From Pipra filicauda (lineage: Eukaryota > Chordata > Aves > Passeriformes > Pipridae): DNA of 64,000 nucleotides. This document shows positions 1 to 11,432 of this stretch, piece by piece. The stretch is taken from NCBI RefSeq assembly GCF_003945595.2, contig NW_024104315.1, positions 1 to 64,000 on the forward strand, in the 5' to 3' direction. The notes below the pieces were generated by a model that was not told the origin of the DNA, did not search any database, and was given only the letters and a program-made list of their open reading frames with translations. A program made the position numbers and the translations under genes. The first letter of the stretch is position 1. Each line of letters opens with the position of its first letter.

Positions 1-3000
1 GATTAAGGAAAGGAGGGATGGAAATCTGACCTCTCCAGGAAGAGCACAGACTTCAATTCAGCAACACACACAGTTGAGCTGGGCATTTAGGACATGCTAA
101 AATTGCTTTCCTGAAGGAGGATCTTTATCTTGCAGTTTACTCGGCCTAAGTCTTGCTCTGTCAGAACCACTACAGTTATTTTCAGCTGGGTGCCTGAGCC
201 CCTTTCTCTGAGGAAGGCTCTGCTTTCTGTCAGGGTGGGAAAGGTTGTTTTAAGAGGCAAATTTGGATGTTATTCCCTGGCACTGCACTCCTAAGTGTCC
301 CATCCATCCAGCTGCTGCAGGTTCCCTTTTTCAACAACAGTTTCCTTCTCAGCTTCATTCAGAGCTGAACTGCAGTCGAGGTACAAGTTATTAACATATT
401 TCTTACACTGATATTGAAAAACAAGCTGCCCATGGATTGAAAACTGTCTAAACCTGATGTAAGAATCTCCCTCCCAGGAATTAATGCCTCCCATTGCCCA
501 GGCAGGGAGCAGGCAGTCAATCAGGGGACTGCATTTCTGCACACTCAAATCTGCATTCTCGGCGTGGCTGAATAATAAATGAAGGTTAATTTAAATCTGA
601 AAACACATTAAGACTGGAATTGCATGGAAAGATACTGGGGAGGGATGTGCCATTAGAGCAAATTCAAAGAAAAAAATATATGAAAATATATCCACTCCAC
701 CCAGAGTGCAGAGAGTGTTACTTACATGACGAGAGGGCATAACAGTCCACTTTAACCTCCATTTTCCCCAGTGCAATGCAATCTGATCAAATCAAGCTCT
801 CTCCATGCAATTGTCACAAAGAAAATCATGTGTAATGGGGGCTGGAAATGACAATCAAATCTGTCACTCAGAGAAATTTGTGCTTGCTCTTTCCAGCAGC
901 ACCCAACAGCTCCTGATTACACCACAGACCCCAAACTTGCCTCCTCCAGCTCTCGGCCTTGCAGGCTGAAATAAAAGTCACTTCAGAGGTGCCTGGGATG
1001 AAATGGCTCTGTTTGACAAACGATTCCACATTTGTGACATGTTTTACAGATAACCCAGAGAATTCACGGCGTCACCTTTTGTGGGCTATTGATTGCAACC
1101 AGCTGATATCCGTCTTTTCAAGTATGGAATAATCTACTGCCATTGCACAAATGATGGCTGTCTCCCCGAGAAGGTTAATCAGATACAGGAGGAATCATAT
1201 CTAATCTTTGATAAATTGCAAGTCGCTCAGGGATCAATCACTGCTCTCCTTGGCCCACAAGCCCCGGGGCGTTGTGCCAACGTAACGCTGCCCGTGGACA
1301 CGGTGCCCAACAACACCCTGCCCCCTGGAAGAGTTCAGCCTCCTGAGGTGGTTCATTTATGGTGCTTTTTCGTGCTTTGAACAGCAACGACCATAAATCA
1401 AAAGATTTCAGAGAGCATCGGGGAAGCAACAACCTGAAATCCAGGCGCTCAAACTGCAAAATTAAAAATGCGACTTAAAAGTGTGACTGGCGCGTTTTTA
1501 AGGTACAAATACGTATTTTAGGTCTTTCCTACATGAATTGTATGTCTATTTTCCACACCCTCCCCATCAGGACCAAGATGACAGGATTAGCTGACGTGCA
1601 AGAAGAAATCCCAAATTAAGAGTCACTAGGAGCCTCTTGAGCTGTCAAACTCATGGAACAGCCTGAAAATCCCTAAGCTGGACTTTCCACCTTCCCAGCG
1701 AATGATCCATAGCTTAACCATCCTTAATATCACGTGGATCAAGGCTTCCATGTGTCATCAATGCCCTGGGATAAGCCAGACCTGGGGTACAGGTCATTTA
1801 TCAAGCAGCCCAGGACACATTCATCTTCCCACGTGCCATTTGCATCTGGAAAGGGAAGTGGAGGGGAGCACCTACTGACACCTCTGAAAACAGGACAAGT
1901 TTTTACTTTTTTTTAACTATTTTGTTTTACTATTACATTACAGCTTGTGGAAAATGTACGTTACACCTGTAAATTTAAGTCAAATGAAGGAAGCACAACA
2001 GCACATAAATACAAACTCAGCTGCAAACCTCAGGATTTTACAACTATCTGAAGAACTGAGTCAGGCAACAGGGAGACATGGAAAGCAAGAGGGAGGGGGT
2101 GATTTTAGCACTTTTTATCAGTATTCCCAGAGGAACTGTATCCACGGTGCCCACGGCTCCTGCTACCAGAGCACAGCAGGGGAGCCAGCCCCTTAAACCC
2201 CAGTCTGAACATTTGGACTTTGAATCACAACCAAATGTGAACAATTAAGCTAAACAGAACTCCCATGAAAAGACAATTAGATAAGCAAAAGAGGAGGAAG
2301 AGTGCAGAGCAAAGAGGAAGGTTGCTCCAGCGTCGGCACAGAATAATTGGGAATAAAACAAATTCTCCTCCTCACTTTCTGTCTGACCTTGAGCAAGTCA
2401 TTAAAAGTCTCTGCTGCCTTATTTGCCCAGTCTATAAAATGGATCAGACCTTCATTATAAACTGTTTTGTCTTCCTACACCGCTGTGCACAGCAGATATT
2501 TTTATTTAAGATTAACTTTTTCTCGAATCCCCGTTGGGACTTCCACACCACCACGGGCACGTCTGACGCCCAAACACCTATTACTGAACAAATCAAGTGG
2601 CAGTAAGACCAGAACCAGCGAAACAAACACTGAAACAAAACTTCCTGGGCTGCAAAGGTCTAATTTGTTTCCTGGGGAAGGTGAGCTGGTCTCTCGGTGC
2701 CCTGTGCTCCCTGGCGAGGAAGTGACTCGTTCCAATTAATGAGTGACACACAGAGGAGACAAACCCTCCTTCCAAGGGATGTGTCACTGCTCTGCTGTCT
2801 GGCTGAGCCCTGGTTATGATGTTATGGAAGGGGCAGGATGGAGGTAGGATCACAGCTGAAACGAAAGTAACAACTTGCAAGACCATCCCCTCATTATAAC
2901 CTGCTCAAAATCCCCAGCTCCTACTCCGCTGAATAAATCTTCAACTCAGAGCATCATTAAGAAGTGTCCCTGACATTTCTCCTGTTCCATGGCATTTTAC

Positions 3001-4414
3001 CTCAAATTAGACACAGGTTTTTCTCATGCAAATAATTTCAAACCCAGAATCAAGGTCCAGCTTGCAAAGACACACAGAGAGCAGTGGAGGAGCAGTGTGG
3101 CAGCTCCATCTCTCCTCTCAGCAGAGTTCAGTGATGGCTGAGCTTGGCCCTGAGCACACAGCTTTGCTTTTCCTCCCAGACACTTCCAGTCCTGGCTCTG
3201 ATGTTCACTGTCAACTGCATCACACAGTTTAGCTACCAGGACTAAACAGTCTTTACAGAGATTTCATACTGTGCACTTAAAACGTGAAAGGAACTAAAAT
3301 TTTCACTGCTGGCTTCCTAAAGAAACAGATATATTCACAATGAGGCTGGAGGAAAACAGTCCTAAAACCTACAAATTGCATCACTAGCTCTTCGTGATCC
3401 ACTTAAAAACTTCAAACACAATGAAAGCAAAAGTCATATTCCAAGTGTGTGTGATAGACACAGACAGAGGACACCAACCCAAGCCATGGCAAGTCAATTC
3501 AGTGACAAAATTCCTTGTATTTCAAAGTCAACCTGCTTTTGAGCCGTGAATATTTGTATTCCTGTCATATTCCCAAACAACTGGCTGGAGCACAGTGATA
3601 CAGGACACCTAGAACTGAACCTATTCCAGTTTTGTTCTCTCTGCCATCATGATTCTGGGAGAAGGACAAGAGACTGTAGTTCCATATTAACTTTGTTGGG
3701 ATTGCTCATAATCTCGCTTAAATTGCTTTAAAAGACAGGAATATCAGGCCACAGGAGTCCCTAATACTGCAACCCCACCTCACCACTGTTCAGCAGTGCT
3801 GTAGATACTCCCTGATGTGTCAAACCCATCCCTCCCAGTCTGTATTCCTGTACCACCTGGCCATTGTTATCTGCTGAGCACCTCTGAGGAATCTGTTTGT
3901 AACCCAGCCAGGCTCAGGCAGAAAAAGCCACAACAGCTGAAACCCTGAGAATTTTGGCTCCACTAGGCTGCTTCCAAAAATGCTCCTGAGAAAGCACACC
4001 AAAGGCCTGGTATTTCCCCAAGTACTGTCCCAGATTCTTGTCTTCAACACTCTCACAGTGTCTCCTCCTACAACACAAACCGTGCTCTCTAAACGCTTCC
4101 TCTGTGTCTTTGATGTTACAAGCACAGCCCTCAGGCCACTCTGTTCCCAGTCACTGCTTTCAAGGATATAAAGTTCACTTTCCCTCTCTACTCTCCCACA
4201 CTGTTTCTCTCATCTTTACCTGAGACACAGATCAGCAGCCACGTCCCCAGTGCAATCATGTTTAGATCATTGTTATCCCTATCCCAGTCAGGCTGAATTT
4301 GGTACGGAGAGAAGTGGCTCCAGGGAGATCTTCTCCCACCTTCCACACCAGCCCCACGAGCTACAATGACCTCAGTTTTCTCTGCTGTACTTTTTCCCTT
4401 AGAGCATGGGGAAA

Positions 4415-4466
4415 TTTATCCCATATTTATCCCATATTTATTCCATAAATATCCCAATATTTATGG
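4415..4466. repeat. 11-bp tandem repeat, TTTATCCCATA
   Basis: Two perfect copies (4415-4425, 4426-4436) and one copy with a single change (4437-4447), followed by degraded remnants. Confidence 0.85.
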
Positions 4467-4881
4467 AATTCCCACGAAACTCGTGTCTGGAAGTTCATCC
4501 CACTGCATGCTTTGAGAAAGGACAAGCTGTGAAGGTGAAGACCAAACCCACAACGTCAGTAGACTTAACTCCTGAGGTCAGCAGACTTACAGTGCAGGAT
4601 CTTCTTCAGCAAAGACAAGACACGGGATTATATTCCATCTATTGTTAAGAACAATTTAAAATGTTAAGTTCAGCTGCCATGTTTCATTTTCTAGGAACCA
4701 AAAACTCAAGGAGAAAGATCTTCCACTGCCTGAAATTTGTGTAACTCTACTGAGCCATACAAAGCTGCAGGAACTGGGATGTGACCCCTCATTTCTGAGC
4801 CCACGTGGGTTCATTTATCCTAAACAGAATGTGGGTGGAACCAGCAGCATCACCAACTGCCAGAGCTGGGCATGGGAGAGG

Positions 4882-4951
4882 TCACAGAATCAGAATATCC
4901 TGAGCTGGAAAGGACTCACAAGGGTTGAGTCCAACTCCTGGCCCTGCACAG
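4882..4951 (-). repeat. CR1 LINE 3' fragment
   Basis: The text reads as a reverse-complemented CR1 3' end: TCACAGAATCAGAATATCC, then a diverged GGTTGGAAGGGACC-like piece and GAGTCCAACTCCTGGCCCTG. The same sub-type occurs at 43.2 kb. It is truncated after about 70 bases. Confidence 0.75.
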
Positions 4952-6438
4952 TTTGTTACTTATATTTTATATACAATCACACACATAAACACACTCACTT
5001 ATAATCAAATGCACTACGGTTACTTTGACTTAAACCTGTGGTTCAGTTTTGGGTTTTCACATTTGCATTCAAAATCTGAAAAATACTTTAACCTTTCTGA
5101 AATGGATCATGCAAAAATAAATTGCAGCAAGTTGATGAAAAGTGTTAATTAACCCGCTTTCATCTCATTAAGAGTCTGTGTTTAACCTATAGGTCGACTC
5201 CCCTTTCAGCTGATGTATGGATCTGATCTCCAACGATGAGCTAAACAACCCAATCTTTTATTGATGATGGAGAACTCCTGCACCTTTTCATTTTTTTGGT
5301 GAGAGGTCAAGAAAATTCCTAAACCAAAAGCACTGAGCTTTTTAAAGGAATTATTCCAACCTTTTATTTTTCGTGGCAGAAGAGATTGCAATAATGCTTC
5401 ACCCTGCAATAAATGTATAATAATGTGGGTTTAAGATAAAAATACAGATCAAAAATAGGATTTTTCTTCCTTTCTACGCTGTATACAGATAAAAATCTAA
5501 ATTTATCTAAAAAAATATATTTTTTCCACATTATGTGCTGAATAAAATACACTATAAGCATCATCTACTTGCTGTAGTATTGACTTCATTATTTACCTGT
5601 GCAATTATTGGTTTTAAGTCCCTTAACGTGTCTGAAGGTTGGCTGGGGGTTGGAGGGACACACAGGAGAAAGGAGAAGGTGGTGGGAGGGAAGCGAAGGG
5701 AGGAATCTGCTGCTTTTTCCACGATCCAGAGCAAATCTTTCACTCCAACTGGCACTCCCTCCATCAGAACCAGACAAAGTACCTGCAGGAGCTGTTCTGT
5801 AGGAGTCAATATATTTGTATTTCTGCTTTTAAAAATATCACTCCAATAATGCCAGGGATTAGTCCAAAATTGGCAAGACAGAAAGGCAGGAGATCTATGC
5901 TTTTTAATATCAAGCTCTTCACCAAGATGGCTTTTATCATGTTAATGGCTAAATCACACTGATTGTAAAAGAGCCAAAATGAGGCAATTAGTAAGGGCTG
6001 TGACAGGCTCAGAAAAGGAAAGGCACAGGGTTTGCAGTGTGAGCCAGATGGATATCTTCAATATATTTCTTATTGTCTGCTTGTGGTAATATGTTCAATT
6101 AAACTAAATCAGTACTACAGAAGAACCTTTGAATTGCCTGAAAAAAAAATTAATTGTCTGCTGCAAATTTAATGAAGCTGAACGCTCGTGTTATGTTTAC
6201 AAGTTTTATTTGTTATGATCAGTAAGTGTTTACATGAAAAAAACCCCCCAAACCCTAACTGACTTCATTCAGCCCTAAGAGCGAAACATTGCAATTTGAT
6301 TTTATTATTGGTGGTTTATTTCATTTACACAACTCTTTGCCATTTACTGGGTTTGTCTTTAGCAGCTGACCCGATTTTTTTTTTCTCTGCCCAATAAGGA
6401 ACCAGCAGCTCTTGCTGTGCTTTTGGTTCACAGTCGCT

Positions 6439-6474
6439 GGGAGTTAAGCTGTGAGTTAAGCTGTGAGTTAAGCT
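6439..6474. repeat. 12-bp tandem repeat, GTGAGTTAAGCT
   Basis: Three copies in a row, the first with GG in place of GT, then a degenerate fourth (GGGAATTGAGC). Confidence 0.88.
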
Positions 6475-6589
6475 GGGAATTGAGCCTTGCTCAAGTGTTT
6501 GACCACAAACCTGTGTTAGGACGTGTCCCCAGAGGGGCCATGGGCTGGTCCCTGTGACTCTCACCATCCTCCTCCTCAAGGTCTGGGCC

Positions 6590-6886
6590 AGGAGAACAAC
6601 AAGGATGGGGAAGGGCTTTGATTTGAAGCCATGTGAGGACACTGAGGGCATTTGGTGTGTTCATCTGGAGCAGAGGAGACTGAGGGGAGACCTCATTGCA
6701 GTTACAGCTTCTTTCTGAGGGGCAGAGGAGGGGCAGGACTGAGCTCTGCTCTGGGGGGACCAGGGACAGCACCCAGGGAAGGGCTGGAGCTGTGTCAGGG
6801 CAGGGTCAGGTTGGATCTCAGGAGAAGGTTCTTCCCCCAGAGGGTGGTTGGGCACTGACCAGGCTCCAAGGCTGCCAGAGCTTTAA
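6590..6886 (+). repeat. CR1 LINE fragment, lacking the usual 3' end
   Basis: It shows the CR1 words GAGGAGACTGAGGGGAGACC, TCAGGTTGGATCTCAGGAGA and GGTTCTTCCCCCAGAGGGT in forward order. It stops after GGGCACTGACCAGGCTCCAA without the terminal ATTCTATGA repeat, so it is internally deleted or eroded. The left limit is uncertain. Confidence 0.7.
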
Positions 6887-9800
6887 ACTCTGCCTCTCTT
6901 TTTAAAATTGTATTTTGTGCTTTCAACACCAGATGTCGCTTACCCAGGTCCTTTTTAAGGGCTGAGGCTCAACCACCATGAATTTAAATCAGATGGAGTT
7001 GAACCATGAGGAAAGAAAAAGGCTCTGCATGACCTTAAACAGGGCTGGAACAAGGCAGAGCTCAGAGTGACAGAGGGGCTATTCATGTTTCAAAATGACC
7101 ATACTAAACCCACAGCATATGGATGGATGGGATGGAAAATGCCTGGAAAAGCTTTCTTGGACAGCTTTCCCCAGGAGCTGAGCAGCAGCAATGTATCTGA
7201 CAAGGGGAAAATTAGGGAGGTATGGAAAGGGCTTCTGGTAATATGCATAGTGCTTCAAAAGGTCAGTGGATTGAGGTGCCTGCTGCAATCTTTACTTGGT
7301 TCATGTTAAAAAAACCCCAAACATGGCTGTTCTTCCTCTTGGGGAAAAAAGTTAGAGTCTCATCCCAAGGAATTGATATCCTGGTTACTCAGAAGCCACG
7401 ACAGAGTTGAGGACAGCTGGTAGAATTCATAGAGATATTGGCTTTTACTGATTAAAAAAACCCCACCCAAACCCTAAAATAAAACCTGTGGATATGAGGA
7501 AGCACAACCCAATTTCTGAAGAATGCAGCTCAATACTGATCAAGTGATGTTGAAACACAGACAACCAACCACAGGTGGCAAGATGGGGCAGGGTAACTAT
7601 CACATCCCACCAACACTGTTGCTGCAGAGGATAAATGGCCTGCCCTAAACTCAGCAAGAATTGCAGGTTTAAAGGCAGCATCATATGAAGTCTCTGAAAA
7701 GTTCCTTGATAACGGGGCAGAATTTAGAGTATTTAATCAATTTTCAGTGCAATGCAGCACTTCAACGTTCACCCAGAGGAATAGGCTTGGAATGAAAAAT
7801 CTGCTATTTTATAGAAAATAATTTGAATCGCCGTGCTGGACAAAATCAAGACTATCAGTCTATTCAAGCGTGAGGAAAAAATAACCCACTGACATTATCT
7901 TTGTATTCTTTTACTGCTAAAGTGATACAGATTCCAGCCAACTAAAGTTCTCTTCCTTTTACTGCCTTGAGCCCTCCTGTGACAGAGCCAGTAGCAGTAG
8001 GGAAATGTTAAAGGTGCATCATAATTAAACAGGCAAATAAAGTCATTGGAACCTGCCCTTGTCAGAGATGCAACAACGTGACAGGAATTGCTGCACTTCC
8101 CCAAGAGAACGGATATGTACCAGCTCTACCAAGCATTTAGAGATAGATTTATATAGAAAATTATATAAATGAATATATTTTGATATCTAGATAGCTCAGC
8201 CCACAGCCAAAAGGGCAGCAGAAGTTTGAGAAGCAGCCACACATGTCTGTGGTGGGTACCACGATCCATTCACCTCCAACATCCCAAACCCAAAGCTGGC
8301 CACACACCATAACGTGTCTACTGGGAAAAGAGACTTTCTCACCCTGGTGATACACTGTTATCATCTCCATTCCTCTCACTAGCTTGTTTGGGGGCCTCTT
8401 CCATACCACACTCCTTGCTGCAGCTGGGATTTTAACACCAGGAGCCTCTCCTGGCACTTCCTATATCCAGAGCTTTTATTGCAATGTCTTGAAATTAGTC
8501 TCCTATTTCAGCCTGCTGCTACATCAGCCAGTTTCTATCACTGCATTAAGTACAAATAAACTCACATTGTACAGTCTATGCTTGCTTACACCATTTGTCA
8601 TTTAATCCCCCAGCACTTAGAAAGTCTCTAATCTTTCAGTGTGTTGGAAGAATTGAACACTTAGCCTCAAGTACAGGAAAAAATGAGGAAACAAGATGGA
8701 AAATTAATATTTATACAATACATGGAAACACACACCATGTTTTACAGAGCTATGAAAGCTGTCTGGGATTCCTCTCCAGCCTTACAACCTCAATCCTGCT
8801 TTTTAATTTAAAGGTCAAACTGTACCTGCAAGTTTCCAAGATTTCAGGTCTTGGAGGCCAAGAGGTTCTCATTCAACACCACTCAACAGCACAAACCCAA
8901 ACCACAGCTGCACTGGTTCAGAAAACCACTGGGGTTCACGAGTCCTGACAACAGAATGTTAATACCCAGCCCTATGGGCACCCGTCAGAATTTGATATTT
9001 TTTAAACTGTCTACTCATGCATAATATGAATATTTATTCATCCCCCTCTGGTTGTTTGCCAGAAAGTTATTTTAAGCTCCTTGGTTGTGGTGTAAGATAC
9101 TCCCCTCCTCCTCCCAACCGTGCCTACTCTGTGAACTGTCGGCATCTCTCCCTGAGAAGGAAAATTAAAAGAAAATAAGGATAACCTGTAATATTAATGG
9201 AAGCACACAGGAAGGTCACAAAAAAAATGTCTTTTGACCTTCACAGTTTTTTACTCAATGACATAAGATGAGCTAGAAGAGAATGTAGGCATATCTTAAG
9301 GTCAAAACCCACATCAGCTGACAGATTAGTCTTTTCATCCACCACAAAACTGAGTTAAAATAACAAATTCAGTCATATTTCTGCCCAAACTCACACGTGT
9401 TTTACTCAGGGCAGAGAAACTCAAGCATTACAGTCTATAATACAGTATTTGACACAGTTCATTTGGAGTTCAGAATAGTTTCTGCTCCTTCCTACTTTTT
9501 ATGGGCTCGGCTCGGAAATTGCATTTCTCAGTTTGCTGTTAATATCCATCCCCATCCTGGGCTCCAGAGTTTATTCTCTGCTCCATGCACATGTGTCGCT
9601 CCCATTAATGCTAATGGAATGGAGTTAAAAGGGAGCACTGAGGGAGAAAAAAGCACTTGCTAATCCTTTATAACCTGCCCACCAAGGGAAGTGATTTGTA
9701 AACCACGTGAAGCCAAGGCTCAGGTACCACAGCTGCCAACTCCTGTGCCGGGAGTCACGGGCAATTCCATGGGCACAGGGAGGGAGAAAGGAAAAGCCCT

Positions 9801-10079
9801 GAACTACAGAACCTTGACACTTTAATGACAGGAAGAAATCACTGCTGTTTTCAACAACTGGCTTTTTTTATGGTGGTACAAGTGGTCCCTGAGCTGCAGA
9901 CCCTGATTCACCCCCTCAGTGTCTCACAGCATGTGGAAAACCAGGATAACCTCAGTTGTGGCAAGCCGGGAGATGAACAGCTGTGAGCACTCACCACCCT
10001 GCTGCCACCCCTGTGGAGCCTGGGGAAGGGCATTTGGGCTGGGTTTGGCATTTTGCTCTCCAGTTTTGCTGCTGATCGC

Positions 10080-10255
10080 AGGTAGCCCAGAGAAGCTGTG
10101 GCTGCCCCATCCCTGGAAGTGTCCTGGGCCTGGCTGGACGGGGCTTGGAGCAACCTGGGCTAGTGGAAGGTGTCCCTGCCCATGGCAGGGACTGGGATGA
10201 GATGAGCTTTAAGATCCCTTTCAACCCAAACCATTCTGGGATTCTGTGGTTCCAT
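10080..10255 (+). repeat. CR1 LINE 3' end
   Basis: Forward CR1 with GCCCAGAGAAGCTGTGGCTG, GGGCTTGGAGCAACCTGGGC and AGTGGAAGGTGTCCCTGCC. It ends in CCATTCTGGGATTCTGTGG, a diverged form of the CR1 terminal 8-bp repeat. Confidence 0.88.
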
Positions 10256-10516
10256 GACCCTTTTGCCAACAGAGAAGGTCTGGTTTATGTTCTTGTTCCC
10301 TCAGCAGCGCTTTCCCAGCTCTTTGCTGGGTGCCTCCTTAGGAAAACACAGATTCAGAAAAGGCAGAGTCAGCTCATGCAGAGCCCTAATGCTGGTCTTC
10401 TTGTCTCTATTTTTGTTTGCAGGGACCAACATGGGCACAGGCAAACGCCATACACTGTACTCAAAACAACCTCAAACCCAAAGAACTGTTGGGGCCCACA
10501 TGTTCCCCTGCAGGCT

Positions 10517-10570
10517 TCACAGAATCCCAGATTGGTTGGGGTTGGAAGGGACCTCTGGATGTAACCCAAG
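10517..10570 (-). repeat. CR1 LINE 3' tip
   Basis: About 50 bases of reverse-oriented CR1 3' end (CACAGAATCCCAGATTGGTT, GGGTTGGAAGGGACCTCTGG). It lies 260 bases from the forward copy at 10080-10255, so the two make a small inverted pair. Confidence 0.72.
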
Positions 10571-11108
10571 TATAAAAAACATGGGTTAAAACTTGCATTG
10601 AAATATTTTTAACTCTTCCCTATACACCATACAAATATTTGACAAGGAGAACCTCTAACTGAATATGATCCATCAATGCCAATACACAGAAGAATTAAAA
10701 CTGACAGCACTAGAGCTTTGTGATTGATCTATGGCTTTGTAATCAATCTTTCCTGATCTGTTATCCAATATAGGTTTTTCCCCAAATAAGAAGGAGATAG
10801 ACTGTGACTGTAAGTGTAATAACCTATATGTTCATTGCCTATAATAATTCATCAGACATTGGACTACTCATAAGGGGGCCAAAAATTCATTCAAGACATT
10901 TGTCAGTGTCTCTCACTGTTTATCAAACCATTCCTTTAAATGTCTTTGTCAGACGTTGGAGCTTTTGAAAATCACAGCTGCCAGAACACGAATGCACACG
11001 AATAAACACCTGGAATTCCTGAGATGCAGAAATGCAGCCCTGGGTAAGGAATGATGAAAGCAAATCGGACTTTGGGCATCAACCATGGGCAGTAAAAGCT
11101 GCAGTTAC

Positions 11109-11236
11109 CTTTCACCACCAGGCTGCCCGTGCTGCTCGCCGTCCCAAAGTGGTTGGTGGCCACGCAGGTGTAACTTCCCGCGTCGGATTTGGTGACGTTG
11201 ACGATCCGGAGGCTCCCGTCATCCAGGACAGTGATC
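11109..11236 (-). CDS. CNTN4: CNTN4 exon: second half of Ig5
   Basis: 128 bases after acceptor TTTGCAG, with G completing the Arg codon shared with the previous exon. It encodes [19 protein letters not shown], then [19 protein letters not shown] with the second Ig5 cysteine, and SLVVK. It ends with the first base of the next codon at donor GTAACT (phase 1). The sequon NVT is a likely glycosylation site. [12 protein letters not shown] is a near-exact CNTN4 signature. The exon and the roughly 190 bases of intron just 5' of it are CpG-rich (about 27 CpG in 300 bases), unlike most of the window. The next exon, which should begin the Ig6 domain, was not found in the 11.1 kb to its left. Confidence 0.95.
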
Positions 11237-11432
11237 CTGCAAAGGCAGCAGACACGGAAGTTTTAGGGTATTTTTTAAGCCAACACCGAGCTCTTTTGAG
11301 CACACACTAATTACGGGTGGTCTGAGCAGCAGACGCCGCGCTGGCCCTCGCAGGGGGAGTCCAGCCGAGGGAAACCTCTCCGGACGCGCCTCGTAAATAC
11401 TGAACGCGTCACTCACGTGAGTTTTCCGTGTC
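11128..11432. promoter_or_regulatory. CpG-rich block over the Ig5 exon and its upstream intron
   Basis: About 27 CpG lie in roughly 300 bases. Half are in the coding exon and half in the 5' intron flank (GACGCCGCGC, CCGGACGCGCC, AACGCGTCACTCACGTGA). The coding part may be CpG-rich for codon reasons, but the intronic part is not explained by that. Confidence 0.3.

Larger units (their letters stand above)
1..11108 (-). other. CNTN4: CNTN4 intron after the Ig5 exon (incomplete)
   Basis: AT-rich intronic sequence with no supported exon. I looked on the minus strand for the expected Ig6 start (motifs like GESIVLPCQV and FTWSFNG) and did not find it, so this intron is probably longer than 11.1 kb. 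It holds CR1 fragments near 4.9, 6.6-6.9, 10.1 and 10.5 kb, an 11-bp tandem repeat at 4415 and a 12-bp tandem repeat at 6439. I see nothing else distinctive. Confidence 0.85.

Noticed and set aside
6245..6265. AAACCCTAAC as telomere-like repeat
   Set aside because: Only a single unit is present; a similar single AAACCCTAAA occurs at 7470. This is not an array.
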